Shown piece by piece: positions 27,259 to 35,721 of a stretch of DNA of 64,000 nucleotides. Positions within the stretch are counted from its first letter, which is position 1; each line of letters starts with the position of its first letter. The notes under the pieces were generated by a model. It was not told the origin of the DNA and ran no database searches. It was given only the letters and a program-made list of their open reading frames with translations. A program made the translations under genes and the position numbers. Source of the DNA: RGZA01 sp041917755. GTDB lineage: Bacteria; Pseudomonadota; Alphaproteobacteria; UBA9219; RGZA01. The stretch spans positions 186,001-250,000 of the forward strand of contig JAYRWY010000007.1 of NCBI GenBank assembly GCA_041917755.1, read 5' to 3'.

Positions 27259-27345
27259 GCCCCGGTGGTGGAATCGGTAGACGCGGTAGACTCAAAATCT
27301 ACTACTTGCAAGGGTGTGGGGGTTCAAGTCCCTCCCGGGGCACCA
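27259..27345 (+). tRNA. tRNA-Leu(CAA)
   Basis: An 87-base class II tRNA. Acceptor arms GCCCCGG and CCGGGGC pair fully; discriminator A and an encoded CCA end follow. The anticodon loop CTCAAAA sits between GTAGA and TCTAC, giving anticodon CAA, which reads UUG. A variable arm follows the anticodon stem, and the T-arm contains GGTTCAAGTCC. No integrase or direct repeat of its 3' end is visible nearby. Confidence 0.97.
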
Positions 27346-27362
27346 TCTTCACCAGATCTTCA

Positions 27363-28541
27363 TCACAAATAAACACGTGTCATGTGAGATCCAAGGCCAC
27401 CGAAACTGTTATTGATGTTTTGCACCGGTGGATGCGTGTTGCCTGGATGGACTCCGATGGAGACCAGTTTTTTATCTTTTGCCATGCTGGTCAGAATGGT
27501 TGGCCGGTCATGATGGGTATCAAGATTTTGTACAATTCCTTTTGGTTTTTCTAAGTCAATTGCTTCAATAATTTTTTGCGTTTTATAATCAATGACCAGT
27601 ACCAAATCAGAATTTGGAATGGTGACACTGACGAGGCCGGACTTGCCAAGAAATGCAATGCTAAGGGCTTCATTCTGCATCCGACGTTTTAAATCCTGTG
27701 AAACTTCAGGTATGTGAACCTTGCCATCAGGTGAAATAAACACAATCAAATCGAACGTACTTTTGGTGCTTTCGTCTCTGTTGCTGCCACAAACACAAAA
27801 CCACCCGTCATGCGACATGGCTATATGCCCATATCCAACTTCTGAAGATTTATCGAGAACAACTTGGCGAAGCAATTTGCCGGAGGCGTAGTCAATCCAG
27901 CTTACATTCGGGGCGCTAACTTTTGATCCGCCATTGGTAACCACGATGGTTTTTCCATTGTCAGGTGTGCAGCATCCGTGGGGCATGTCGCCGTAGGATG
28001 AATAGTCGCCAATAATTTTCTTATCAGACATATTGCGCAGGGTAAGAATGCCACTGCCTTGCTCAAGATCATATTCGGTATTGACCAATAAGCTGCCATC
28101 TGTGTTGAACAAGGCATGGCCATAAAATCGATATCCCTTTTTGGGATCGTAGATTTCGACAAGTTTTTTCGTGCTGATGTCAATCAAACCGCCCTGTGTG
28201 CCCCATTTTTCGAAACTTACCACATGGCTTGGAAGTCGCGGGTGCTGATCAGCGGTGTGCCCGAAGAAGGGGACCTCAATCGCGCTGGTTTCGTTGGCGG
28301 CGACATCAAGCACTAGCAAGGAGCCCGGACGCTTGGGAGCAATTCTGTTTACATGATCATAGGGGCTGATTTTTACCTTCGTGTCACACAACAAAAGAAA
28401 TTCACGTCCTTTGTTGGTCGCTTCATCGGCATGTGCATGGCTTATCAAGTCAAGCTGCGGCCAATTTGGAATGGAGGCGCTGGCAAGTACCATCAATGAT
28501 GCCGCGGAATATTTTAGAAAATGTCTTCTAGATTCAAGCAT
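27363..28541 (-). CDS. DUF1513 family Tat-exported protein
   Basis: A 392-residue protein with a twin-arginine signal (SRRHFLKYSAASLMVLASA) and beta-propeller-like content, consistent with DUF1513. Family members are periplasmic and often lie near iron or haem-related genes; their function is unknown. Seen: LPSHVVSFEKWGTQGGLIDI, GYRFYGHALFNTDGSLLVNTE, and MPHGCCTPDNGKTIVVTNGG, repeats of a seven-bladed pattern. It converges on tRNA-Leu. Its neighbours do not indicate a substrate. Confidence 0.75.
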   Translation of the reverse strand: MLESRRHFLKYSAASLMVLASASIPNWPQLDLISHAHADEATNKGREFLLLCDTKVKISPYDHVNRIAPKRPGSLLVLDVAANETSAIEVPFFGHTADQHPRLPSHVVSFEKWGTQGGLIDISTKKLVEIYDPKKGYRFYGHALFNTDGSLLVNTEYDLEQGSGILTLRNMSDKKIIGDYSSYGDMPHGCCTPDNGKTIVVTNGGSKVSAPNVSWIDYASGKLLRQVVLDKSSEVGYGHIAMSHDGWFCVCGSNRDESTKSTFDLIVFISPDGKVHIPEVSQDLKRRMQNEALSIAFLGKSGLVSVTIPNSDLVLVIDYKTQKIIEAIDLEKPKGIVQNLDTHHDRPTILTSMAKDKKLVSIGVHPGNTHPPVQNINNSFGGLGSHMTRVYL

Positions 28542-28671
28542 GCAATTTTTTGCTACGCGATGGGGTCGTTATTAGCGGGTTGTTTTGCAGTTACTGAATA
28601 AATTAATTTGGATTGTTTAAAGTTGAATTAAATCGCTCCAATCAAGTGATTTATCTGGGAATTTTTGGCAT

Positions 28672-28706
28672 AAAAAAAGCGGCATGGATGGCTCCATGCC
28701 GCTTTT
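28672..28706 (-). terminator. Terminator of the OmpA-lipoprotein gene
   Basis: A 14-pair stem centred on GCGGCATGGA / TCCATGCCGC (28679-28702) with a four-base loop. On the minus strand it is followed by seven T (28672-28678), directly downstream of the lipoprotein stop at 28724. On the plus strand the T-run is only four, so it acts mainly on the minus strand. Confidence 0.8.
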
Positions 28707-28723
28707 AATAAGGACTTAAAACC

Positions 28724-29257
28724 TTATTGGTTTAAGCGCCATTTGTGGCGATCTTGTAAACCAGAGTGGTTACGTGCGGTGTTGGAGCCGCTTTCAACCA
28801 AGCGTGGCTTGGTATCCACTTCAACTTCAACGCGGCGATCTGGGCTGAGGCATTGGCTAGCCGCTGCACCTTTGATGCCTTCTGCGCATTCAGCAGTAGG
28901 TTGGCTTTCACCAACTGCACTGACAACAGCAGTCTTAATCGAGCTGACGCCTTTACCGGAAAGGTAGGAGGCAACGGTTTTTGCACGGCGTTGTGACAAC
29001 GCTTCGTTTGCTTTATCGCTACCACGACGATCAGCAAAACCGGTTACGGTGGTGCCAACAACTTCGTCGTTGTTCAGTGATGCGGCGTAACCATCAAGTG
29101 TGGTCTTTGCTTGTGCACTCAGGTTGTGCTTGCCTGTTTCAAAATAAACAGTAGCTTTGGATGAGTTATTGCCAACATAATCTGCGCATGAAGATAAGCT
29201 CAATGCGAGTGCAGCAGCAAAAACCAAGGTGGTTGTTTTCTTAGTAAGAGTAGTCAA
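28724..29257 (-). CDS. OmpA-family outer-membrane lipoprotein
   Basis: A 177-residue lipoprotein: signal sequence LVFAAALALSL and lipobox SLSSC, then an OmpA-C-like peptidoglycan-binding domain (VYFETGKHNLS, GFADRRGSDKANEALSQRRAKTVASYL) that anchors the outer membrane to the wall. It lacks Pal's TolB-interaction context; the C-terminal ~25 residues are an extra polar tail. The start codon is TTG, six bases after a strong GGAGG; the nearby ATG is out of frame. Confidence 0.85.
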   Translation of the reverse strand: MTTLTKKTTTLVFAAALALSLSSCADYVGNNSSKATVYFETGKHNLSAQAKTTLDGYAASLNNDEVVGTTVTGFADRRGSDKANEALSQRRAKTVASYLSGKGVSSIKTAVVSAVGESQPTAECAEGIKGAAASQCLSPDRRVEVEVDTKPRLVESGSNTARNHSGLQDRHKWRLNQ

Positions 29258-29306
29258 GGTGGGCCTCCATAATAGGTGGGATATGCCGATACACTAAAGA
29301 AAGTAG

Positions 29307-29312
29307 ATTATA
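29307..29312 (-). promoter_or_regulatory. Candidate -10 box of the OmpA-lipoprotein gene
   Basis: On the minus strand a perfect TATAAT lies about 50 bases upstream of the TTG start. No good -35 is found 16-18 bases further upstream, so only the -10 is supported. Confidence 0.4.
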
Positions 29313-29360
29313 GATTAAAGTGACAAATGACTATTTGGCCGTTATTCTTTCTCCCTTCAC

Positions 29361-30575
29361 ATGACAGACATCGAACAACACGCATTGCAGCTAATTGAAT
29401 ACTTGGTCAAGGCCGGGCATGAGGCCCGTTTTGTCGGTGGTGCAGTGCGGGATGCATTGCTGGGAATCCCTGTAAGTGATGTGGATTTAGCCACAACAGC
29501 CCATCCTGAGGAGGTTACCAAGGTCTTGGGGCAGGCAGGTATCAAAGTGGTGCCAACCGGCATTGCCCACGGGACCGTAACGGCTGTTTTGGGTGGTAAA
29601 GGATATGAAATTACGACCCTGCGCCGGGATATTGAGACGGATGGCCGCCATGCGGTGGTAGCTTATACCAACAATTGGCAAGAAGATGCAGCTAGGCGTG
29701 ACTTCACGATGAACGCGATGTCACGTGATGCGTCAGGAAACATCTATGATTATTTTGGCGGGCTGGATGATGCCAAAGCTGGCCGCGTGAAATTTGTCGG
29801 AGACGCGGCCGCGCGCATTAGCGAAGATGCTTTGCGTATGTTACGGTTTTTCCGTTTTTACGCATGGCATGGTAAAACCGAGCCAGATGCGGCAACGATG
29901 CAGGCAATAGAATTTTCAGCCCCGCTCTTAAAAAACCTGTCGCGTGAACGCGTGTGGAAAGAAACCAAAAAATTGCTTTGCGCACCCAATCCATCCGATG
30001 CGTGGATGTTGATGTTGAAGCATCATGTTGTTGCAGAATTTTTTGCGCTGGGAACCAATCTAAAGACGTTATGCAATTTGCTGTCATATGAACATGTGCG
30101 ATTGACGCGTAAAGATTTTAACCCAATCTTACGTATGGCTGCGCTATTGCACGGTCAAAAAACCAACGCGCCTGCCATGAAAGAACACTTCGCACTATCG
30201 CTGGATGAGACCCAAAAACTGGCCTTATTTTTGAAAAATCCCCTGGATGGACAGGGGGAAACAGATGTTATGACCCTGTCTTTTGCGCTGCATCGCTATG
30301 GCCTTGATTTAACTGAGGAATTTTTAGTTCTAAGCATGGCCCAAGGTGTGCAATTTAATTGGGAATCGGCGCGCGGCGTGCTAGAAAATTGGCAGCCAAA
30401 AACATTCCCTTTGAAAGGGGAGGATGTGCTGGCGCTTCTGTCGCAAGTGGGCCTTCCACCGGGTCCACGCGTGGGTGAAATTTTACACGCGGTCGAAGCA
30501 TGGTGGGTGGCACAAAACTTTGTGCCGGATCATGCAGCTTGCATTACAAAAGCAAAAAGCCTGATTCAAAATTGA
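29361..30575 (+). CDS. CCA-adding tRNA nucleotidyltransferase
   Basis: Adds or repairs the 3' CCA of tRNA; 404 residues. Class II nucleotidyltransferase motifs: RFVGGAVRDALLG, then DVDLATTA with the two metal-binding Asp, GTVTAVLGGKGYEITTLRRD, and RRDFTMNAMSRD, with the ARISEDALRMLRFFRF basic segment after. The C-terminal third is the helical body. It is separated from gyrB by 73 bp. Confidence 0.92.
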   Translation: MTDIEQHALQLIEYLVKAGHEARFVGGAVRDALLGIPVSDVDLATTAHPEEVTKVLGQAGIKVVPTGIAHGTVTAVLGGKGYEITTLRRDIETDGRHAVVAYTNNWQEDAARRDFTMNAMSRDASGNIYDYFGGLDDAKAGRVKFVGDAAARISEDALRMLRFFRFYAWHGKTEPDAATMQAIEFSAPLLKNLSRERVWKETKKLLCAPNPSDAWMLMLKHHVVAEFFALGTNLKTLCNLLSYEHVRLTRKDFNPILRMAALLHGQKTNAPAMKEHFALSLDETQKLALFLKNPLDGQGETDVMTLSFALHRYGLDLTEEFLVLSMAQGVQFNWESARGVLENWQPKTFPLKGEDVLALLSQVGLPPGPRVGEILHAVEAWWVAQNFVPDHAACITKAKSLIQN

Positions 30576-30586
30576 AACATGTTATC

Positions 30587-30604
30587 AAGAACAGTGTCGT
30601 TCTT
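30587..30604 (+). terminator. Weak hairpin between the CCA-adding enzyme and gyrB
   Basis: AAGAAC (30587-30592) pairs with GTTCTT (30599-30604), loop of six, then TTTC. The stem is short and the T-run is poor; it may attenuate readthrough into gyrB. Confidence 0.3.
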
Positions 30605-30648
30605 TTTCAAAGAGGGACGATTGTTTTTTAGTTGTTTGGAAAAAAGAA

Positions 30649-33084
30649 ATGGCGAAAGCAAACGTGGCAACACCAGTTGAAGCAAAAGAAGAGCAAACCG
30701 ATTACGGTGCGCAATCCATTACCGTCCTGAAGGGCCTTGACGCCGTGCGCAAACGCCCGGGCATGTATATTGGCGATACCGATGATGGTTCGGGTCTGCA
30801 CCATATGGTGTATGAAGTCGTCGATAACGCGATTGACGAAACGCTTGCAGGTTTTTGTACGCAGGTTGATGTGATGCTGAATGCCGATGGCTCGGTTACT
30901 GTGCGCGATAATGGCCGCGGTATTCCGGTTGATATTCACAGCGAAGAGGGTGTTTCAGCAGCCGAAGTGGTTATGACCCAGTTGCATGCTGGCGGTAAAT
31001 TTAACCAGAATTCATATAAGGTTTCAGGTGGTTTGCACGGCGTGGGCGTGTCGGTTGTGAATGCCTTGTCCGAATTTCTTGAGCTAACAATTTGGCGCCA
31101 AGGCTATGAGTGGTCCATGCGATTTGAGCATGGTGACCGTGTTGCCCCGCTGACCCAAAAAGGCAAGACGACGCAAACAGGTACGCAAGTTACCTTCATG
31201 CCATCCAAGCAAACGTTTACGCAAACCGAGTTTGATTTACCGACCTTGGAACATCGCTTGCGCGAATTGGCGTTCCTGAATTCCGGTGTGCATGTCGTGC
31301 TCACCGATAAACGCGGCGCTGAACCCAAGATTATTGATTTGCAATATAATGGTGGTTTGCAGGCGTTTGTTGAATACATTGATCGCAACAAAGAAGCCAT
31401 TCACAAGCCGCCTATTGCTGTAACCAAAGAAAAAGATGGCATCACGGTTGAAGTGGCAATGCAGTGGAATGACAGCTATCACGAAAATGTGTTGTGCTTC
31501 ACCAACAATATTCCGCAGCGCGATGGCGGTACCCACTTGACCGGTTTCCGTGCCGCATTGACCCGTGCGATTGATAAATATGCCGAAGGTTCAGGCATCA
31601 CCAAAAAGGAAAAAGTAACTATTTCAGGTGATGATGCCCGCGAAGGGTTGTCGTGCATTTTATCAGTGAAGGTGCCTGACCCTAAATTCTCGTCCCAGAC
31701 CAAAGACAAACTTGTTTCATCCGAAGTGCGCCCTGTTGTGGAGCAAGTAGTGGGTGAGGCATTGCAACAATGGTTGGAAGAACGCCCAGCTGATGCCAAG
31801 CGCGTGATGAGCAAGATTATCGAAGCCGCGATGGCACGCGAAGCTGCTCGCAAGGCACGCGATTTAACCCGCCGTAAGAATGCGCTGGATATCTCCAGCC
31901 TTCCCGGCAAATTGGCAGATTGCCAAGAACGTGACCCGGCTTTGTCGGAATTGTTCATCGTCGAAGGCGATAGCGCCGGCGGTTCAGCTAAACAAGGACG
32001 TAATCGTAAAAATCAGGCCATCTTGCCATTGCGTGGTAAGATTCTGAATGTGGAGCGTGCGCGCTTTGACAAGATGTTGGCATCCGCCGAAATTGGCACC
32101 TTGATTTCAGCGCTCGGCACCAGCATTGGCCGAGAAGAATTCGATGCAACCAAAGCAAGATATCACCGCATCATTATCATGACCGACGCCGATGTCGACG
32201 GCAGCCATATTCGTACTCTGTTGCTGACTTTCTTCTTCCGTCAGATGCCGCAATTGATTGAAAATGGTTATCTCTACATTGCCCAGCCGCCACTATACCG
32301 CGTAAAGCGTGGTACAGCTAAGGAGCGTTATCTGAAGAATGATGACGCATTGGAAGCTTATCTCTCAGATATCGGTACCGAAGATTCTGCGTTGCGTTTG
32401 GCGAGCGGTGCGCTGGTTCAAGGTGAGGCATGGAAAAAAATCTTTGCTGAAAGCTTGACTGCACGAACAGCAATCGAGCATCTTGATCGCAAAATCAATT
32501 ATGCCGGTGTTATTGAGCAGGCGGGTATGGCCGGCGTGTTTGGCGATGCCAAGAAACGTGATGCGGCAATTGTAACATTAAATGCACGCTTAAAGGCCAT
32601 TTTGGCAGATAAAGAAACCAGCTGGCAGGCCGAGCTAACTCAAGCTGGTGTTACCGTCACACGCAACAAGCGCGGTATCAAGCATGTGTATGTGCTGGAT
32701 AATGATATGCTAGCCAGCAGCGATGCACGTAAGTTGGATGTTGCGACCACTGAATTGCGCAAGCATCTTGAAAAGCCAGCTACCTTATTGGTTAAGGGCA
32801 AAGACAAGAACGCCGTGAATGGCCCGTTGCAGTTGGTTGAACAGGTGTTTGCCGAAGCGCGCTCCGGTATGGCTATCCAACGTTATAAAGGTTTGGGTGA
32901 AATGAACCCAGAGCAACTCTGGGAAACCACCTTGAACCCCGAAGTGCGCACGCTGTTACAAGTGCGTGTTGATCACGCTGATGAAGCCGATGGCATCTTC
33001 TCCACCTTAATGGGTGATGTGGTTGAGCCGCGCAAAGACTTCATCGTGCAAAATGCACTGACAGCGACCAATATCGACGCCTAA
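30649..33084 (+). CDS. gyrB: DNA gyrase subunit B
   Basis: The ATPase subunit of gyrase, 811 residues, which introduces negative supercoils with GyrA. The GHKL ATPase region shows VVDNAIDETLAG, VRDNGRGIPVDIH, and GGLHGVGVSVVNAL. The TOPRIM domain has IVEGDSAGGSAKQGRN and IIMTDADVDGSHI, and the C-terminus carries AIQRYKGLGEMNPEQLWETT. Length and signatures are typical of GyrB rather than ParE. Confidence 0.97.
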   Translation: MAKANVATPVEAKEEQTDYGAQSITVLKGLDAVRKRPGMYIGDTDDGSGLHHMVYEVVDNAIDETLAGFCTQVDVMLNADGSVTVRDNGRGIPVDIHSEEGVSAAEVVMTQLHAGGKFNQNSYKVSGGLHGVGVSVVNALSEFLELTIWRQGYEWSMRFEHGDRVAPLTQKGKTTQTGTQVTFMPSKQTFTQTEFDLPTLEHRLRELAFLNSGVHVVLTDKRGAEPKIIDLQYNGGLQAFVEYIDRNKEAIHKPPIAVTKEKDGITVEVAMQWNDSYHENVLCFTNNIPQRDGGTHLTGFRAALTRAIDKYAEGSGITKKEKVTISGDDAREGLSCILSVKVPDPKFSSQTKDKLVSSEVRPVVEQVVGEALQQWLEERPADAKRVMSKIIEAAMAREAARKARDLTRRKNALDISSLPGKLADCQERDPALSELFIVEGDSAGGSAKQGRNRKNQAILPLRGKILNVERARFDKMLASAEIGTLISALGTSIGREEFDATKARYHRIIIMTDADVDGSHIRTLLLTFFFRQMPQLIENGYLYIAQPPLYRVKRGTAKERYLKNDDALEAYLSDIGTEDSALRLASGALVQGEAWKKIFAESLTARTAIEHLDRKINYAGVIEQAGMAGVFGDAKKRDAAIVTLNARLKAILADKETSWQAELTQAGVTVTRNKRGIKHVYVLDNDMLASSDARKLDVATTELRKHLEKPATLLVKGKDKNAVNGPLQLVEQVFAEARSGMAIQRYKGLGEMNPEQLWETTLNPEVRTLLQVRVDHADEADGIFSTLMGDVVEPRKDFIVQNALTATNIDA

Positions 33085-33938
33085 GCCTGCGCCCGCCATT
33101 CAGCTAGTGGGCGTACAATCCATCCCGTGCCGGGTGATGGAGCTGTCTGCGGCGTGTTAATACGCCAAGCTGGCTGTGCTTGCCCTGTAATTGTTTGCCA
33201 GTGCGTAGGCTGTGTATGCATAACCGGATAAGGTTGGTTGGGCATAGTGCTGGCGTATGTTGCATAAGAAGTTGTAGGTGCGACGGCAGCAGGTGGCTGC
33301 GATGGTATGGCAGTGCGTACTGCAGTTTGGTTGGCAAGCCCAAGTAAATTTACCGGAAATAATTGGGCACTTGAGTTGCGCTGCATCCACTGATCGTACG
33401 GGGTCATTTTTACGCCGCTTCCACCAGATTCAGAGATGTACCGTCTTCCATCTTTCTCAGCAATCATGACAATGTGCGAGATGCCGTTAGGTCTGCCGGA
33501 AGCCCATCCCGGAACACTACTTCTGCGGATACCAATTATAGTACCTACAGGTGCTGTGCCATCACGCAAGGATCGTGGATCAAGCCCTAGCCCGGCTTTT
33601 TGAAAATTTTCGATTTGCCATGCAGCGCCGTTGCTAAGCATTCGGTTGGCTCGTTCAATGTCGAAGGTGCCAGGATGTCTGGCATTTATTTCGCGCATCA
33701 TATGCAACGATGCTTGATGAACCCAGCCTGAACAATCAATGCTTCCACTATTCAAACTTTTTGAACCAAATCCATATGAGATATGTCGATTACGATCTGT
33801 AAAATTACTTAGGATTTGGCCGGCGATATTACCCAGAAATGAAAAGACGGATTTAATTCCGTTTATGATACCGTTTCCGATGGTGCTGAGAAAATTGAAA
33901 AAACCGTTTTGCGTTGTTGTTGTCATGTTTGTTCCCAT
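33081..33938 (-). CDS. NlpC/P60-like peptidoglycan hydrolase without signal peptide
   Basis: A 285-residue protein (ATG 33938; in-frame ATG at 33926 also possible). The N-terminal 40 residues are a hydrophobic and amphipathic helix (FLSTIGNGIINGIKSVFSFL) with no cleavage site. An NlpC/P60-like core follows, with Cys69 in SIDCSGWVHQA and His in GISHIVMIAE, then ISESGG. The last ~90 residues are Pro/Gln/Thr-rich and disorder-like, ending in a Trp-containing tail. It overlaps the gyrB stop by 4 bp. It could be a secreted effector or a wall enzyme exported by another route. Confidence 0.6.
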   Translation of the reverse strand: MGTNMTTTTQNGFFNFLSTIGNGIINGIKSVFSFLGNIAGQILSNFTDRNRHISYGFGSKSLNSGSIDCSGWVHQASLHMMREINARHPGTFDIERANRMLSNGAAWQIENFQKAGLGLDPRSLRDGTAPVGTIIGIRRSSVPGWASGRPNGISHIVMIAEKDGRRYISESGGSGVKMTPYDQWMQRNSSAQLFPVNLLGLANQTAVRTAIPSQPPAAVAPTTSYATYASTMPNQPYPVMHTQPTHWQTITGQAQPAWRINTPQTAPSPGTGWIVRPLAEWRAQA

Positions 33939-34054
33939 ATGCGCTAAAAATTTTTTTAAAATTTATCTCGAATATGGTAAATCAAAATGGTTAATAAAAC
34001 TTTACCATGTTTTTCAAAAATCGAAAAAACACATATGATTCAACAAGATAATAT

Positions 34055-34070
34055 ATTCCTTATACGGAAT
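34055..34070. promoter_or_regulatory. Operator-like palindrome upstream of the NlpC-like gene
   Basis: ATTCC and GGAAT flank a TTATAC centre; seven of eight positions are symmetric. It lies in the AT-rich 203 bp spacer between the two peptidoglycan-enzyme genes, upstream of the NlpC-like gene. It could be a repressor site; no regulator is nearby. Confidence 0.3.
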
Positions 34071-34141
34071 AATATGGTTTATGTATGTGTGGTGCTGCGA
34101 TGATTATTCGCTGCGGCGTGCTTGATGTGAAGATAATCTAA

Positions 34142-35002
34142 TTAAGCGTTGCTGGGTGCTGGAACGCGCCAGCCACCGCTGCGATCTTGCTCTGGTGCTC
34201 TTGGGCGTGTGGGTTGAGGTGCATCAGCCAGTTGCGGTGTGGCAGGTTGATTGATCTGCAATCTGCCTACCACTTGTTGATGACGTGCGCGCGCAGCCTG
34301 TATGGCTTGGCTAATCATATTGGGTCGTTCGCCTGTACTGTTTGTATGAATAAAAGTCGCATAGGTATGATTATTCGCGCCTCTGAATAATACCGCGCCA
34401 GTTACGTCGCCTGCGCCTGGATTGGTTCCGGTTTTCGCACCAATCACACCACCTTGATCAAATGCATAACCCATGGTGTGGCCGTGGCCTGAATCCGGGC
34501 TTGCATAGCGTCTTAAAAAATCATCGCCGCCGGGTTGTCTATGAAACCAACTAAGTAATCTTGCCACGTCAGCCGGGCTTGCGGTTGGTCCAGTGCCATC
34601 CGGATTTAAACCAGTTGTATTGGTAAAATTAAAATTCTGCATGCCAATGCGGCGTGCATGCTCGTTCATTTGATTGATAAAGGAAGGCACCGAACCACAG
34701 GTTTGCCGCGCAAGTTGATCGCCGATTTCATTCGTAGAGCGTGAAAGAAAACGTCCCATCTGTGCCGCACTGTAGGTAGGCCTACCACCATTCATGGTAT
34801 TATTGAGGTGGAATACAGTTGCCGCTGTCATGAGCTTGGTAACTGATGCTAGGGGGACGGCTGCTTCAGGCCGGTTAGCACGAATAATATCGCCCGTATC
34901 CAGATTGACAGTGATTTCGCTGCGCCCGCGGTGGAATCCGGCTTCGCGCTCTGATTGGCGACGTTGCAGATAGGTACCTAAGCCAGGTAACGGGGCAGTC
35001 AT
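34142..35002 (-). CDS. S11-type D-alanyl-D-alanine carboxypeptidase without signal peptide
   Basis: A 286-residue serine peptidase of the penicillin-binding DD-carboxypeptidase type, which trims the terminal D-Ala of stem peptides. All active-site motifs are seen: SVTK at 53-56, STN at 89-91, and GAKTGTNPGAG later; MNEHARRIGMQNFNFTNTTGL is also typical. There is no N-terminal signal peptide or membrane segment, unusual for the family. The C-terminus is Pro/Gln-rich and ends in GGWRVPAP, similar in style to the neighbouring NlpC-like protein. AUG is preceded by GGAGACAAG. Confidence 0.8.
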   Translation of the reverse strand: MTAPLPGLGTYLQRRQSEREAGFHRGRSEITVNLDTGDIIRANRPEAAVPLASVTKLMTAATVFHLNNTMNGGRPTYSAAQMGRFLSRSTNEIGDQLARQTCGSVPSFINQMNEHARRIGMQNFNFTNTTGLNPDGTGPTASPADVARLLSWFHRQPGGDDFLRRYASPDSGHGHTMGYAFDQGGVIGAKTGTNPGAGDVTGAVLFRGANNHTYATFIHTNSTGERPNMISQAIQAARARHQQVVGRLQINQPATPQLADAPQPTRPRAPEQDRSGGWRVPAPSNA

Positions 35003-35080
35003 CTTGTCTCCATAAGAAACTATTGAAACAATTTTATCTAATTCTGCTTAACAATGAATTAAGAATCAGCGGGTGAACAT

Positions 35081-35108
35081 AATTTATCATTCAAAATCAA
35101 TATGTTAA
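35081..35108 (-). promoter_or_regulatory. Candidate promoter of the DD-carboxypeptidase gene
   Basis: On the minus strand TTAACA (35103-35108) and TAAATT (35081-35086) are 16 bases apart, near-consensus for sigma70. It lies about 80 bases upstream of the start. Confidence 0.4.
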
Positions 35109-35173
35109 AATAATTTGGTTAACGGAACGAAAACAATAACTTATCCCTGCGTCAACATGATATTAATAATGAC

Positions 35174-35203
35174 TTGCAACAATGGGAGCAAGGGCTATAT
35201 AAC
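35174..35203 (+). promoter_or_regulatory. Candidate promoter of the cupredoxin-FTR1 operon
   Basis: TTGCAA (35174-35179) and TATAAC (35198-35203) are 18 bases apart; the overlapping TATATA gives 16. It implies an untranslated leader of about 115 bases before ATG 35327. Confidence 0.45.
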
Positions 35204-35326
35204 CTCTCAGCCCTGTGCGAACCACAAGGTTTGTGACAGCCATGCGGCAAAAGGCGCCGTTATTTAAACGCTATTGCGGTTCAGAATGAAACGCAATTGA
35301 AGGTTAACCGATACGAGGAAGATGAG

Positions 35327-35707
35327 ATGAAAAACTGGGTTAGAATTTATCTGGTAGCTGTTGCTGTCATGGTGTTTGGAATTGTGGTTGCCGGAAAGTC
35401 ATTTGCTTCCGAAGCGGCAAAACCTGAAGCAGTGAAAGATGCGGGAACTACCATCGCGCTAACCATCAAAGGTCATCTGTTCTCGCCAGCCCAGATTGAA
35501 GCACCTGCAGGACAAAAAATTACCCTGACTATCGAAAACAAAGATGCGACCCCAGAAGAATTTGAAAGTCATGATTTACACCGCGAGAAGGTCATAGCAG
35601 GTGGTAGCTCAGCAACCATCGTAGTGGGTCCTTTAAAGCCAGGCGTCTATAAATTCTTTGGTGAATTCCACGAAGATACCGCCAAGGGCACATTGACCGT
35701 AAAATAG
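35327..35707 (+). CDS. EfeO-type cupredoxin-like periplasmic protein (FtrB-like)
   Basis: A 126-residue exported protein. A signal peptide (NWVRIYLVAVAVMVFGIVV, cleavage likely after SFA) is followed by a cupredoxin fold. The pattern ATPEEFESHDLHREKVI and YKFFGEFHEDTAKGTL matches the cupredoxin partner of FTR1 ferrous-iron systems (EfeO N-terminal domain, FtrB); the classical copper Cys/Met ligands are absent. I chose ATG 35327 because GAGGAAGATGAG lies just upstream; the frame opens earlier at 35297. The FTR1 permease follows 14 bp later. Confidence 0.8.
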   Translation: MKNWVRIYLVAVAVMVFGIVVAGKSFASEAAKPEAVKDAGTTIALTIKGHLFSPAQIEAPAGQKITLTIENKDATPEEFESHDLHREKVIAGGSSATIVVGPLKPGVYKFFGEFHEDTAKGTLTVK

Positions 35708-35721
35708 GACATTGGGACAAC

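Larger units (their letters stand above)
35003..35326. other. AT-rich divergent intergenic region
   Basis: A 324 bp spacer between the minus-strand carboxypeptidase and the plus-strand cupredoxin gene. It holds one candidate promoter for each side (given separately). I looked for a Fur-type inverted repeat in front of the iron genes and did not find a clear one. Confidence 0.6.

Noticed and set aside
27259..27345. tRNA-Leu as an attachment site for the GTA-like cluster
   Set aside because: It is about 2.5 kb away, with pheA, kdsB and a cytochrome gene between, and no direct repeat of its 3' end is seen near 8 kb or 24.8 kb.
28116..28316. Plus-strand frame inside the DUF1513 gene
   Set aside because: It is a shadow of the real minus-strand gene, without domain signal.
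35003..35326. Fur box in front of the iron-uptake operon
   Set aside because: No inverted repeat close to the Fur consensus was found.
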